From positions 907,501 to 971,500 of the forward strand of contig JAWNZC010000285.1 in NCBI GenBank assembly GCA_035771165.1: a DNA stretch of 64,000 bases, read 5' to 3'. Source of the DNA: Paragorgia papillata (Eukaryota > Cnidaria > Anthozoa > Scleralcyonacea > Coralliidae). A program made the translations under genes and the position numbers. Positions 45,083-57,030 of the stretch are shown piece after piece (positions within the stretch are counted from its first letter, which is position 1; every line of letters starts with the position of its first letter). The notes beneath the pieces were generated by a model. The model ran no database searches. It was not told the DNA's origin and saw only the letters and a list, made by a program, of their open reading frames with translations.

Positions 45083-48000
45083 CTAATGACTACTATATCT
45101 TCCTGCAGTTTCTTGTGCAAGCAACTGCAGCCTTTGCTCTTCATCAAGTCGCTTTTGCAAATTTTTGTTTCTACCAATGGCTTTTAAACGATCAAATGTC
45201 ATTGGCTCAAACACAATATCATTAATGGATCTCACCCTAGATGTAGCAACAAATGTACATCCAGCTACTCTCTCACTTTTACCCAAGTCAACAACAGCCT
45301 TTGGTAAGGTCTGTCCTTGTGACTTGTGAATAGTCATTGCATACCTTAATCTCAATGGAACCTGTTGTCTTGACATGTACTTCCCATCAGCCATCCATTC
45401 AAATACCTTTGGTGGCACTGGTATGCACTTGGGACATGTATCAATAAATCCCGGCCCAGTGTAGGCAGGGAAATGTACCAACACAGCAACGGGTAGATTT
45501 GGTGGTCCAAGATTTTCTGCAAACCAAATCTCCTCGACCACTCCAAATGAACCATTACAAAGGCCAACTTCAGCCCACAGGTTGGATGTGAGCATGACCT
45601 CTGCTTTCTTCGACAGGAAGAGCACTGCTTCTAAGCCACCAGCTTCATCAGATGTTGCTGCTGATGCTCCATGGCCAGAGTTCTTTGCCTGAATCTTTGC
45701 CACAGCCTGTCCATTGCCTCTCAACTTCTCCTAGTTGTACTCTCCTACACTCTTCTTGTCAAAGTATAACCGAATAGCATCACTAAACTGATTCATGGCA
45801 ATATTAGGTGTGGAATGTTGCAGTAGGAGATGCCAGTCTTGTTCTGTTACCTGTCCATCTCTCATTCTCATCAGCAAGGCTCTGAATGCTTGTGCCTCAG
45901 CATTCTCACCAGCCTGTCGCATGATCTCATTCAAAATAACTACAGAATGAAACAAAAGATATAATGAATGACCATGATCACTTATAGTGGATCCATTTCC
46001 AGCAATATACAATGGACGGTCACCCACTGGTGGCAACTGACCAAAGTCACCAAGGAGGATCACTGAAATACCACCAAACGGCTTATCTTCATTCCCTGTG
46101 CCAGCACGCAACCTATTGTCTAACCACGACAACATTTTGTGACCAATCATTGACATTTCATCAACAATGAGGTAAGCCTTACCTTCCAGTTTTAACTGTA
46201 AGCGTTGCAACGACTCACCCTGTAGGTCTTTATACTCACGTATAGGAAGTTGTGCAGCAGAGTGTAATGTCTGGCCATTAATACTAAATGCTGCAATACC
46301 GGTTGTTGCAGTTATTATACAACTGTCACCCAAAACCTGTTTTAAAGCAGTGATTAGGTACGTCTTACCTGTTCCTGCAGTACCACACACAATCATGTGG
46401 ATTGGCTCAGGCTTCTCATCATTTTGCATATGAGATATTACAATATCATATGCCAATCGTTGCTTCTCATTTAGGGTTGATGGATCAATGGGCACTTCAT
46501 TGCTCACTTGTACATTATGTCGTTGCCCTTGTTCTTCTGCATCTTTTCTCTGCTGGTAGATCCACCCAGGGCATTCTCTGAGCAACTCCACTGGAACTGA
46601 TCGTGCAGCTGCATACCAGTCGTTCCCAACCCCCCAACAGTTAACAGTTGATCACCCAACTCCTCATATCGTTGGTTCAATCTGTATAACAGCATCCAGT
46701 CATCAAGTTCATTTTCTGGATCATTATTATATTCGTCATCATTATCGTGGCTTGTGTTTGCATCATTACTATCTTCTTCATTCCTTCACCTGTCATGTGT
46801 TGGAAAACTCTGTCACGCTCTTCCTCATGACCTAAAACATTCTCTGAAGCAAAATCAGTTTCAAGGAACATGTAATAGGTGTTGATGAACGTTTCATCAT
46901 TCTCATCATTATTGTCCCATGCATTTGATGGTTCACCCTCCCAGGGTGTGACCTTGATCAACTGAAATTTGCAATACCTGCCAAAATCAGGCCCATGAGG
47001 GTTTGCCGACACTTTTGGAAAGGTCCTCACAATATATGGTACTGGTCGCTTTCTTATGTCAGACCTGATTCTTTTGTATTGTGACACATACTGCATCAAA
47101 TTCAACTGAGATAAACCATGATACCTGCTATTCTCAGTTGAACGCTTACCATAATCTTCTATTGTGGATTTTTGCAAGACCTCATCACCTTGGTCCTCAG
47201 TATCCATGACAACTCTCCTAGTGTTATCTAAAGACACAGTAACAAAGTTATAAGTACATCCTACCAAGGGCAAACTCAGTAGCATATGTGCTGTCTCCTG
47301 TGCTGCCATGTCACGATCTGCAACAACTTGGATCATTGCTTTCTTGATTGCTGAAGATATCTGATCATCATTATGTAATCTAGACACACAAGATTGCAAA
47401 ATTTCTGATGCTTGCTTTGACCGTGGCTCTCCTTTTGCAGCATACTTGGCCATATATCTAGCACAAGCATTCTGATCAACAATTACCTGCAAATCAACAT
47501 TAGCTCTCCAATTCTCAAGCATGACCCTATTATGTGAATTTAATCTAGGGTCATTTCTTTTTGTCACCAACTCTGTACTCACCTTGTCATGTGGTAACTT
47601 CTCATAACATAGTTTTGTTTCCTCTTCCAATGGCTTTGGGAAACCAAATCTGCATTCTGCAGGAACATCATTACCTTTCTGCTTCAAGCAGTAGGCTGGG
47701 CTGCATCTTGTATGCCTCTCCACAGTATTCACCAATCTATGGTAGTCACCATCTCTATTTTCAACTGCACTTGGTCTGACAGCTGATGGATGTGGCTCAG
47801 TAATTTGCCACTGTTCATCAGGTAATTCCCCATTGACTGTTGTCACTAGCCAGTCAACATATCTATAAAATAATAAATTAAAATAAATACTGTAAGTACA
47901 TAGTGCATAATTACCAAATTAATGTCACTCTTGGCTCTGTCATAAATGCCCTCTAATGTTATCTTGTTTTTTATTAACATTGAATTAGATAAGCCATTTG

Positions 48001-50614
48001 AGCCTCAATGGTGTTTAAGTGGTCCAAAAGCCAATTACCGGTATTTTAAATATAATCATAAAAAATATTAATGTTCAGTAATTAACAATATTAGATAATG
48101 GTAAGGTTTTACCTCTATACAGTAACTGTTCCACTGAATTTAGGTTACTCACCTCACTAACTGCCTCTCGGCTTCTCTCCCACGGGCAATATCATCCTGG
48201 TAAAATAAATCAAAATCATCCGTTGACATAGTAGTTTCAGCTTGGCTGTAACCCCACCCCTGGGCAGCCTGAGCTCGCAACAATGGAATATCAGGGGCGT
48301 TGTTTAACCGGGCACACCCATGTGCATGAATACTTCCCCTGGCCTGATATTCATAGCGGAACCAATGCCACTCTGCATCCAAAACACCCTTCAACCAATG
48401 CCTGATGAAGTCATCGAGGCGTTGCTTAAAATACCAGTCTGTTAAATGGGGCTTGTCAATCACAGCTTGTGCTCGTTGTGACCTTGTTGCATCTACCCCT
48501 GTCTGCAGCAGTCTTTGCAGATCTGGCCAGTAACTATCAGCAACACTAAATGTAAAAAAGAAAGTTGGACAACGTTTCTGCTCTATTAGTGCTAGCAATT
48601 CTTGCAAGCGTTGATACCAGTACTGGTTTGTACCTTGCACCTTAGACACATAACGTTGCAATCGATTTGCCATTTGCTTACCACTCATCAAATTGACCAT
48701 CTCTTTTAGCTCTTCCATGGTCAAGTTGGCATCAGCTGGATGTTGATGCAAGTAAATATTTGCTTGCGACAATAGTTGATGTCTTTGCTTCATATCTAGT
48801 GCCCAGTATGGAAAACGTGGGTGGGAAGCAAACCTCCATCAATACTCACCATTTGGCAACTCTTCGGCAAACTTTTCCAGGTGCTTAAATGCCTCAGTCA
48901 AAGTGACACCGTGTTGCCTTGCCCTTGTGGTTGGATCACCTTTCCCAAATGGAAACAATGTGGGAAAAGCCATTGTAGCTAGACCATCTGTCTTAAACTC
49001 ATTCACTACATTACCTTCTGTAGATGGCCAGTCTAATGGATCCTTCTCATTATTAACTGTCTCTCGTATTGCATCAGCTTCCTTCCTCTGCCTTTGTCGG
49101 TGAGGAATGAATGAGCTGCTCCCACAACCTATAAGAGATTCTTCAACACTGTTATCAGTACCTACTGGCTCCTGTGGTGGGCCTTCATTTTCTTGTTCAG
49201 GTGCTGTTACATGTACATCTGGTTCAATGACATACCTGAGGTCATCTGGGACACCATTTTCGGGCAAGTTCTGTATTGCCTCTCTATCAATCTCTACATC
49301 TTTGAAGTAAGGATTGTTGGTCTTTAACCATAACACAGCCTCAAGAACTCTGTGTCGACGAACAGTGAAGTCTCGATGTGTGTTATCCACTCCATGTCTT
49401 CTTATTACCAAAACAGGTAAATCAGCTACATGACATGGCAACCTAGATAAGAAACTCTGGATATCTTGGGGTAAGTTTAGTACATGTCCCTTGTACCCTC
49501 TCTGCCCACCATGTTTCCTGTACACACTCATAATGGGACAGACCCTGGCAATTAACATCTCCTCTACCTGGGTTAACCCCTCTAACTGCTGTGGTACAAT
49601 ACCTGGATCCATGTCATTCTCCATACTGTACACTTTTGGAGATTTCTTATCTCTCTTACATCGATTGCACAGGTAGTTTTCCACTGACAAATTCTGCTTG
49701 GTTGGCCAGGCTTCTTTACAAACAGTGCACTGTCGATGGTCTAACATTTCTTGGGCAGTGTGAAATCTCTGCATTTCATTTTTAGCCCATTGTTGCTCCT
49801 GTAATGGACTCTCAACATTTTGCCATCCCCCTTGGTGTAGATACTCTTTTCGACTGTCAACGTGTGACTGTTGTTCAGATACATTTTGGGCTCTTCTCTC
49901 TGTGGAATTTTGCCTGACTTGCTCGAGTCTTCTTGCTCGTTCTTCAGACGTTTCAGACTCAATACGCTCTGCTTCATTTTGTCTAAGCACTTGTAGCCGT
50001 TCTGCTCGTTGTTCAGATGTTTCTGACTCGATACGTTCTGCTGTATTTTGTCTAAGCTCTTGTAGCCGTTCTGCTCGTTGTTCAGACGTTTCTGACTCTA
50101 TTCGTGCTGCTGTATTTTGTCTGAGTACCTGCAGCCCTTCTGCTTGTTGTTCTGGAGTTTCATTCTCAATTCGGGCTCTCGTATTTTGCCTAAGCTCTTG
50201 TAGGCGGTCATTTCGTTGGTCAGGCCTTTCTTCCTGTATTCGTACAGTCGTGTTTCTCGACAGAATCTCGAGTCGCCGTGTTCTCTGTTGTGGCGTTTCT
50301 GTTTCTATTCTTACTGTCGCCTGTACTCTCAATCTTTGCAGCCTTCTCTCTCTCTGTTCACTACTTTCTCGCTGCCTTCTCTCTCTAACACCCTGAGTGT
50401 GCTTACCTCTACTTGTTTCTGTGCGTTTTTTGTAAGTTTCTCTTCTCTTCGCTAAGCGAACTTCCCTCTCCTCCGCTGTCTCGTTTTCTAGCCTTCGACG
50501 AGCCAGCTCTCTCCGTTTTCGTAATCTTTCTGCCTTTTTCTCGTCGCTTTCTCTTCGGGTTCGTTCTTGTCGCTTTTCTTTTCCACTTTCTTGATTTGTT
50601 TGTTCTCTTTCCAT
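45083..50614 (-). pseudogene. Helitron Rep/helicase (RepHel), recently inactivated
   Basis: Starts ATG at 50614. Order on the minus strand: a charged N-terminus with about six repeats of RAERLQELRQNTAERIE-type, a zinc-binding region (CTVCKEAW, CNRCKRDKK), a DUF6570-like part, the Helitron-like N domain (LFPFGKGDPTT), Rep with HUH-type motif GSIHAHGCARL (about 48300), an intron (48153-47866; QLVR joins YVDWLV), the two-Tyr motif ARYMAKYAAKG (about 47440), and a PIF1 helicase with Walker A GTAGTGKT, Walker B LIVDEMSMIG and motif VI near 45230. Lesions: TGA at 48839-48841 and TAG at 45732-45734 in otherwise open frame, and frameshifts near 46785 and in a G-run near 46632. Few lesions over 5.5 kb suggest recent activity. 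It would replicate by rolling circle. Confidence 0.85.
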
Positions 50615-50619
50615 GTTGA

Positions 50620-50830
50620 TAAATTTTTGTTTGAATATAATTATTCACTCAAAAATCACAGTTTTCTTGCAAAACACTTTTTTCGTCTTGAAAAAGACGA
50701 AAAACCGTTGTGAAAACGTTTTTTCAGTAAAAGACGGTTATTTTGTTCGCGATTCTCAATTTAAATTCGGTTGCTTCATTGTTAGCCACCAGTGCCCAAC
50801 AATTCTTTCCGCGTGACACCGTGCCATACA
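50620..50830 (-). promoter_or_regulatory. probable 5' region of the Helitron
   Basis: About 200 bp between the Helitron start codon and the (TA)n that precedes the satellite. It contains a hairpin TTTTTCGTCTT / AAGACGAAAAA at 50688-50705. The TC terminus could not be pinpointed. Confidence 0.35.
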
Positions 50831-51081
50831 TATATATACTATATATATATGAACTATGTACGCTCCTTCACTTCGGTGTTGTTGAGCACTCTGTGAAGTT
50901 GCCGTGGGTACCTATTAGCGATAATGCAACGCTCACTACCCTTGTGGAAGTTTGAGCACTCTGGGCCCATGCGCACTTCACGCTATCTGAATGTACTTCA
51001 CCGATGCTGTCCCACATGCGGTTGTCACCGACGATCGCATGTGTATAAGTAATTGGTGAAATTCATTCAGATTGTTCCAAG

Positions 51082-51124
51082 CTACACTGATGAGCTGTTG
51101 TACAGCGAAACACCGTGTCTGTAG
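51082..51124 (+). ncRNA. hammerhead ribozyme of the 277-bp array (first of eight)
   Basis: Stem I CTACA/TGTAG; core CTGATGA; stem II GCTG/CAGC, loop TTGTA; GAAA; stem III ACA/TGT, loop CCG; cleavage after GTC. Every canonical invariant base is present. Confidence 0.92.
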
Positions 51125-53020
51125 ATTGAACTATGTACGCTCCTTCACTTCGGTGTTGTTGAGCACTCTGTGAAGTTGCCGTGGGTACCTATTAGCGATA
51201 ATGCAACGCTCACTACCCTTGTGGAAGTTTGAGCACTCTGGGCCCATGCGCACTTCACGCTATCTGAATGTACTTCACCGATGCTGTCCCACATGCGGTT
51301 GTCACCGACGATCGCATGTGTATAAGTAATTGGTGAAATTCATTCAGATTGTTCCAAGCTACACTGATGAGCTGTTGTACAGCGAAACACCGTGTCTGTA
51401 GATTGAACTATGTACGCTCCTTCACTTCGGTGTTGTTGAGCACTCTGTGAAGTTGCCGTGGGTACCTATTAGCGATAATGCAACGCTCACTACCCTTGTG
51501 GAAGTTTGAGCACTCTGGGCCCATGCGCACTTCACGCTATCTGAATGTACTTCACCGATGCTGTCCCACATGCGGTTGTCACCGACGATCGCATGTGTAT
51601 AAGTAATTGGTGAAATTCATTCAGATTGTTCCAAGCTACACTGATGAGCTGTTGTACAGCGAAACACCGTGTCTGTAGATTGAACTATGTACGCTCCTTC
51701 ACTTCGGTGTTGTTGAGCACTCTGTGAAGTTGCCGTGGGTACCTATTAGCGATAATGCAACGCTCACTACCCTTGTGGAAGTTTGAGCACTCTGGGCCCA
51801 TGCGCACTTCACGCTATCTGAATGTACTTCACCGATGCTGTCCCACATGCGGTTGTCACCGACGATCGCATGTGTATAAGTAATTGGTGAAATTCATTCA
51901 GATTGTTCCAAGCTACACTGATGAGCTGTTGTACAGCGAAACACCGTGTCTGTAGATTGAACTATGTACGCTCCTTCACTTCGGTGTTGTTGAGCACTCT
52001 GTGAAGTTGCCGTGGGTACCTATTAGCGATAATGCAACGCTCACTACCCTTGTGGAAGTTTGAGCACTCTGGGCCCATGCGCACTTCACGCTATCTGAAT
52101 GTACTTCACCGATGCTGTCCCACATGCGGTTGTCACCGACGATCGCATGTGTATAAGTAATTGGTGAAATTCATTCAGATTGTTCCAAGCTACACTGATG
52201 AGCTGTTGTACAGCGAAACACCGTGTCTGTAGATTGAACTATGTACGCTCCTTCACTTCGGTGTTGTTGAGCACTCTGTGAAGTTGCCGTGGGTACCTAT
52301 TAGCGATAATGCAACGCTCACTACCCTTGTGGAAGTTTGAGCACTCTGGGCCCATGCGCACTTCACGCTATCTGAATGTACTTCACCGATGCTGTCCCAC
52401 ATGCGGTTGTCACCGACGATCGCATGTGTATAAGTAATTGGTGAAATTCATTCAGATTGTTCCAAGCTACACTGATGAGCTGTTGTACAGCGAAACACCG
52501 TGTCTGTAGATTGAACTATGTACGCTCCTTCACTTCGGTGTTGTTGAGCACTCTGTGAAGTTGCCGTGGGTACCTATTAGCGATAATGCAACGCTCACTA
52601 CCCTTGTGGAAGTTTGAGCACTCTGGGCCCATGCGCACTTCACGCTATCTGAATGTACTTCACCGATGCTGTCCCACATGCGGTTGTCACCGACGATCGC
52701 ATGTGTATAAGTAATTGGTGAAATTCATTCAGATTGTTCCAAGCTACACTGATGAGCTGTTGTACAGCGAAACACCGTGTCTGTAGATTGAACTATGTAC
52801 GCTCCTTCACTTTGGTGTTGTTGAGCACTCTGTGAAGTTGCCGTGGGTACCTATTAGCGATAATGCAACGCTCACTACCCTTGTGGAAGTTTGAGCACTC
52901 TGGGCCCATGCGCACTTCACGCTATCTGAATGTACTTCACCGATGCTGTCCCACATGCGGTTGTCACCGACGATCGCATGTGTATAAGTAATTGGTGAAA
53001 TTCATTCAGATTGTTCCAAG

Positions 53021-53063
53021 CTACACTGATGAGCTGTTGTACAGCGAAACACCATGTCTGTAG
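53021..53063 (+). ncRNA. hammerhead ribozyme of the array (last, loop variant)
   Basis: As the others except stem III loop CCA instead of CCG; stems and core unchanged. The array ends ten bases later in (TA)n. Confidence 0.92.
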
Positions 53064-53067
53064 ATTG

Positions 53068-53099
<32 letters not shown>

Positions 53100-53108
<9 letters not shown>

Positions 53109-54240
53109 CCCAGATTTCGTCTCCCTCGCTTTTTCTACACGCGTGTAAAGTGGACTACACGCATGTCGAGATTAGCACCCTCACCGGGCTCCGGGCCTTC
53201 GGCCCTACGCCCGGGCTCGGGGATAAACAATGATGGAAGTCACATTGGATTTAAAATAGCTGTAGATAAACTGTATTATGTTCGAAATAATACAATTTGA
53301 TAGCATTGTTTTGTGTTTGTTAAGCGATATCTTGCTTATATTTCTTATATTTCTGCCTCGATTGTTACATACATACATCCCAGCCCGTTTTCTCGAATTC
53401 AGTCACAACGATTTACGGTTTACACTCAACATAAATAATATATTCAAAAATTCGTATTCAAATAGGTGTAAATCGTTAACCGTATCCACGACAGTAGAGA
53501 CATTCAATACCCTATCTATATACCTGTATTGTCCCGAAAGAGGAACAAAACACTATTCTCGAGCCCTAAGCTAGGTACATATTAAGTACAACTAAACTAG
53601 AAATACATAAACGCAACAACCCCTCGCCCGCTTTTACATGCTTTTTTGAAACACCCCCACCCACCCACCCCCTGATTAAAATAAGCACTCCTGATTATAT
53701 ACAGCCAATATAAAAAGAAACAGATATAAAAACAAATGATAATCCTCAAGTTAATTATATAATTTATGGATAAGATGACTAATAAAACTGATTTAATGAA
53801 GTTGAAGATACCAATTTCATTATTAAATTCTGGTTGTAAAAAACATATTGTTTTTAGGGGCTGACCATTTGACTTTTGTTTTTTGGGGGGGGGCTTGGGT
53901 GGGGGTTGGGTGCTCTGGTTTGGGCATGAATTTTTTTTCGGTACCCATATTGCTGAAAAATATTTTTTTCCCAGGACACAACTATGTGTGACATTTTTTT
54001 CACCATTTTAGCTTCCGCAATTTTATAAAATAAGGTAGGTAGTGGGATCTCCATCGGCGTTAGTTTATGGATAGATTTTCGAGCATCTTGTATAAAAACA
54101 CATGAGATGTACTAATGCGTAAACTACGGTGTTATTTAGTAGTGGATGTATGTAAAATGGGTGTGGCTTGAAGTATGTTGGAATAAAGACGAAGAGATGT
54201 GGAAATTTTTGTAAGTTTTTGTACTTTCCATTCACGCTTA
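53100..54240. other. no gene recognised; GC-rich hairpin
   Basis: Contains a GC-rich inverted repeat (CCGGGCCTTCGGCCC, about 53196) and a C-rich stretch near 53650. A 98-codon frame at 53278 has hydrophobic residues but no support. Confidence 0.3.
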
Positions 54241-54241
54241 A

Positions 54242-54281
54242 CCCTCGACGCGTTTCGACCTTCCAGTCTTCTTCAGGAGGG
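54242..54281 (-). ncRNA. hammerhead-like motif, third type
   Basis: On the minus strand: stem I CCCTC/GAGGG (5 perfect pairs), core CTGAAGA, stem II GACT/GGTC with loop GGAA, GAAA, a minimal stem III and cleavage triplet GTC. One unpaired A between core and stem II is atypical. Such GAAACGCGTC-containing motifs accompany some invertebrate Penelope-like elements in my recollection. No coding remnant was found next to it. Confidence 0.6.
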
Positions 54282-54299
54282 ATTTCGCAAGTCAATGTT

Positions 54300-55550
54300 T
54301 CAGTATGTTGGTATAAAGATATGTTGAGAGTCAGGATGTGAATGTGTGTTGAAATTGCAATGAGTATGTTGGTTTAGAATAAAGAATATGATAAAAATTG
54401 TATAATAAAAATAAAATAGAATTGTGGTCTTACTAAAGGTTGTGTTCCTCGGCAGCCCGCATCTTCTTGAGGCCATTGTACTAATTATCTCTCTGTGTCT
54501 TTTTTGCTCTCTATCTTTTGTCAAGTATTAGAGTGGAAAGGCTTAATTTTGTCGAGTTGGTTGTGTTAATAGTCCTAGTTGTGTTTTGTGACGTCATACG
54601 TTGACGCGTGTGATTGTCTCGTTTAACTGTTAAGTTGTAAGTACTAGTGTAGATGGTGAAAGTATTGTATGTCTAGTATACGTTTGAGTAGTTTAGGAGT
54701 AAGGCATTATCACAGACTCGCATTGTTGCCTGTGTTATGTTTTGGTTGTATTTAAAACTTATGGTGCCTGGGTTACTTACATTTTTCGATTGATTATATT
54801 TGTAGGTGAATTAGAAACATGATATATCATTGTCAGGTTATATATACATATATACATATCTAGAGTAATATAGAGTATAAGTTTACATTATAATTGAGCA
54901 TGCATATACTCTGCATATTGTGCATATGAGGTGTTCATTGTCTGTATCACTGGTTTAACTAAATTCTTTGTTGGTAAAATCAAGCAAAAAAGAAATGAAA
55001 AATGTTAAATTGAATTGTTTCGATAATATAATATTGTCTGATTTGGTGGTTATCTTGCGTGGTTTCGATTAATAATTGGTTTCTGCATGGGCGTTGTCTT
55101 CCACTCTTTGGCCTCTATAGTAGATATAATGCTGCATCAGTGGTACTTCTGGTTTCACTGGTTAAACAGGTAAGGAGGACTGTAAATTCGATGTTTGAGG
55201 TTGTCGAATATGCTTGCGGTGGCGTCTTGGCTTCGGTGATATTGACCAGGAAGATGTCTTCTCGTGTGTATATTGTTTGTCGTTTGTTGTAGTGTTGTTA
55301 GTCACTGTTTGTTGTAGTAGTGTACTAATATATGTGAATTTTTTTTATGTGTTGGAGATTGGGTACTAGTCTTTAACCAATCATATTGTTTTATATTTTT
55401 TTTTCGACCAATCGTGGTTCATTAGGAATAAATTAATTTCGATTTTGGACGGAGGGTGCTAGAGAGTGGGTGTTGGCTGCTTTATTTTTTAATTAATTCA
55501 TGGGTGTGGTTGTGTTCGGGGTGGTTGGGTATTTTTTGTGTGTGTTGGTT
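54300..55550. other. no gene recognised
   Basis: T-rich on the plus strand, with no convincing gene. It may be the rest of an element belonging to the hammerhead-like motif at 54242. Confidence 0.3.
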
Positions 55551-55558
55551 TTTTTTGG

Positions 55559-55785
55559 TTTTTTTTGGAAATTTTACGTTTTTCCATATATGGAAAAACG
55601 GAAGAAAAATTTTTTTTTTCTTTTCTTTGAAGTATAGAAGTAGTGAACGTTGATACCGTGAAGGTTGGATGCCGCTAAGAAAAAAACTAAATAAAAAAAA
55701 TTGCTATTGAATATATAGTTGTTGTTTTTTGGGTTTTTTTTTGAAATTTTACGTTTCTCCATATATGGAAAAACTTTAAAAAAAT
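55559..55785. repeat. two copies of TTTTACG + TCCATATATGGA palindrome
   Basis: TTTTTCCATATATGGAAAAA at about 55577 and TCTCCATATATGGAAAAAC at about 55755, each preceded by GGTTTTTTTTGGAAATTTTACG or a close variant of it. The palindrome centre CCATATATGG matches a CArG-box (SRF-site) consensus. A third CCATATATGG is near 60671. They mark the left border of the AT-rich gene cluster. Confidence 0.55.
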
Positions 55786-55857
55786 TTTTTTAAATTTTTT
55801 AGTTAAAACTGTAGAAAGAAAAAAAAATAAATGAAAATTTTTTTTTTTATTTATTTA

Positions 55858-56058
55858 TTAACAAAAATATCCTTCACACCAACGCGTTTGTCTATTTTTA
55901 CATTTGTATTTTTTAGAAATTAGACTTTTAATACAATTTATATAATTTCGGGAACAAAAGTAACAAAAAGTTATGTAAACCTTGCATTTATGACACCGAT
56001 AGTAATGTTCCAAGTTTATATTATGAATCTGATAATAACAACTTAAGCAAGTTATCAT
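55858..56058 (-). CDS. small Cys-rich protein, 66 aa, paralog of the 57031 gene
   Basis: ATG at 56058. Motifs: CLSCYYQ near the start, YRCHKCKVYITFCYFC, then KCKNRQTRWCEGYF. The same pattern (CxxC, CPEC-like, FCxxC, KCRNRQLRWWRKYF) occurs in the longer protein at 57031, so both probably bind zinc and descend from one gene. No family recognised. First gene of the AT-rich cluster, divergent to 56084. Confidence 0.6.
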   Translation of the reverse strand: MITCLSCYYQIHNINLEHYYRCHKCKVYITFCYFCSRNYINCIKSLISKKYKCKNRQTRWCEGYFC

Positions 56059-56083
56059 CTTTCTTTCTTTTTATTCTTTCACG

Positions 56084-56419
56084 ATGGGCGAGTGCGAGAA
56101 GACGAATAGGTTCTTTGACATCGAACAATTTAATCTTTTTCGCGAATTTTATTCCAATAATGATTTGATTTTACGTGGTGGGAAAAATATTGATATCCCA
56201 GGAGATGATAATAGTGAAGAAGAAAAACCAATGCAACTTTATTTTGAAGTGGTCGCTAGAGATCCAGAAAAACCAACTTGTCCTTTGGGTTATTTTTGGG
56301 CTATTGATGAGTTGACCAAAAATTATTTTGATAAGTTTTTGGGAAAAGTTGTGTTTTATGAAGATTATACATTACAATTGAAAGAGGTAAAAAAAAAATT
56401 ATATTTCATTTACATTTAA
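56084..56419 (+). CDS. acidic hypothetical protein, 111 aa
   Basis: ATG at 56084, 26 bp from the divergent 55858-56058 start, so the two share a tiny promoter. The protein is acidic, with FDIEQFNLFREFY, DDNSEEEKPMQLYFEVVARD and a Pro/Gly/aromatic stretch CPLGYFWAIDEL. After QLKEV it runs into an A-rich stretch (GTAAAAAAAAAATT), so the last ten residues might instead be intron. It ends four bases before the end of the opposing 56423 gene. No family recognised. Confidence 0.5.
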   Translation: MGECEKTNRFFDIEQFNLFREFYSNNDLILRGGKNIDIPGDDNSEEEKPMQLYFEVVARDPEKPTCPLGYFWAIDELTKNYFDKFLGKVVFYEDYTLQLKEVKKKLYFIYI

Positions 56420-56422
56420 AGA

Positions 56423-56951
56423 TTAAGTATCAATAGTTGCTAAGATTTCTGCTGTTTCTTGTTTCCTTTTATCTCTTCTTTTTGCTATAACCCTTTCATA
56501 GTTTTTTTCATGTTTACATGAAATTGATAATAAAAGTTTTAGAATTTTCTCACATTTTATTGTATCTGTCATCTCTATTGTAAGTTCAATTAAAAAACTA
56601 TATTCAACTTGCGTTGTAAGTTGTATTCAGTTCAATGCTCTTTTCGACATCGTAGTTTTTCGTTGTAAATAGAGTATGTATTTGATCTTCTTTATAGACC
56701 GTAACGTAGTTTTCTTCTTCTGAATTAGCAAATCTTTTTGTTATGCACCAATTTCTGAATTCGAGTTTAGTTGGGAAGTTTATAGCATACTTCAATAACG
56801 GATATGCATGTGTTGTTTCATTTGTCAAACCGTATAGATAATGTTGATAAGTATACAACCATTTGTGCATTTGTCCTGCCGGTAGTCTTTCAAAATTATT
56901 TGTACAAATAGAACATTTCTCTTTGTTAAATGATGTTTCGATGGTCTCCAT
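56423..56951 (-). pseudogene. paralog of the 57497 gene, frame broken
   Basis: Starts METIETSFNKEKCSICTNNF, like the 195-residue protein at 57497. After SIELNTT (near 56607) a one-base frame change leads to a stop, but the other frame continues with YSFLIELT, KCEKILKLLLSISCKHEKNY and AKRRDKRKQE, matching the C-terminus of the paralog. About 25 residues between these blocks are also absent. Confidence 0.65.
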
Positions 56952-57030
56952 TTTTTGTTATGTGTAAAAAAAATTATAAAGCTCCGTTTCTTTAATGTTT
57001 TTTTTCCTTATAAGGTAAAAAACATTTATT

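Larger units (their letters stand above)
50851..53073 (+). repeat. retrozyme-like tandem array, eight 277-bp units
   Basis: GAACTATGTACGCTCC recurs at 50851, 51128, 51405, 51682, 51959, 52236, 52513 and 52790, an exact 277-bp period, with almost no sequence difference (C to T at 52812, G to A at 53054). Each unit ends in a full hammerhead: 51082-51124, 51359-51401, 51636-51678, 51913-51955, 52190-52232, 52467-52509, 52744-52786 and 53021-53063. (TA)n lies on both sides. No protein is encoded. Tandem hammerhead monomers of a few hundred bases that yield small circular RNAs and depend on other retroelements are known as retrozymes in plants and animals; this array fits that plan. Self-cleavage, circularisation and Penelope dependence are inference. 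Confidence 0.9.

Noticed and set aside
49902..50396. 164-codon plus-strand frame rich in Ser/Cys
   Set aside because: Shadow of the Arg/Glu repeats of the Helitron protein on the minus strand.
50851..53073. CRISPR-like or ordinary satellite array
   Set aside because: Whole units are repeated with no variable spacers, and each carries a hammerhead; a retrozyme-like array is the better description.
55059..55292. 77-codon plus-strand frame
   Set aside because: T-rich sequence without motif or start context; neither strand gave a recognisable protein.
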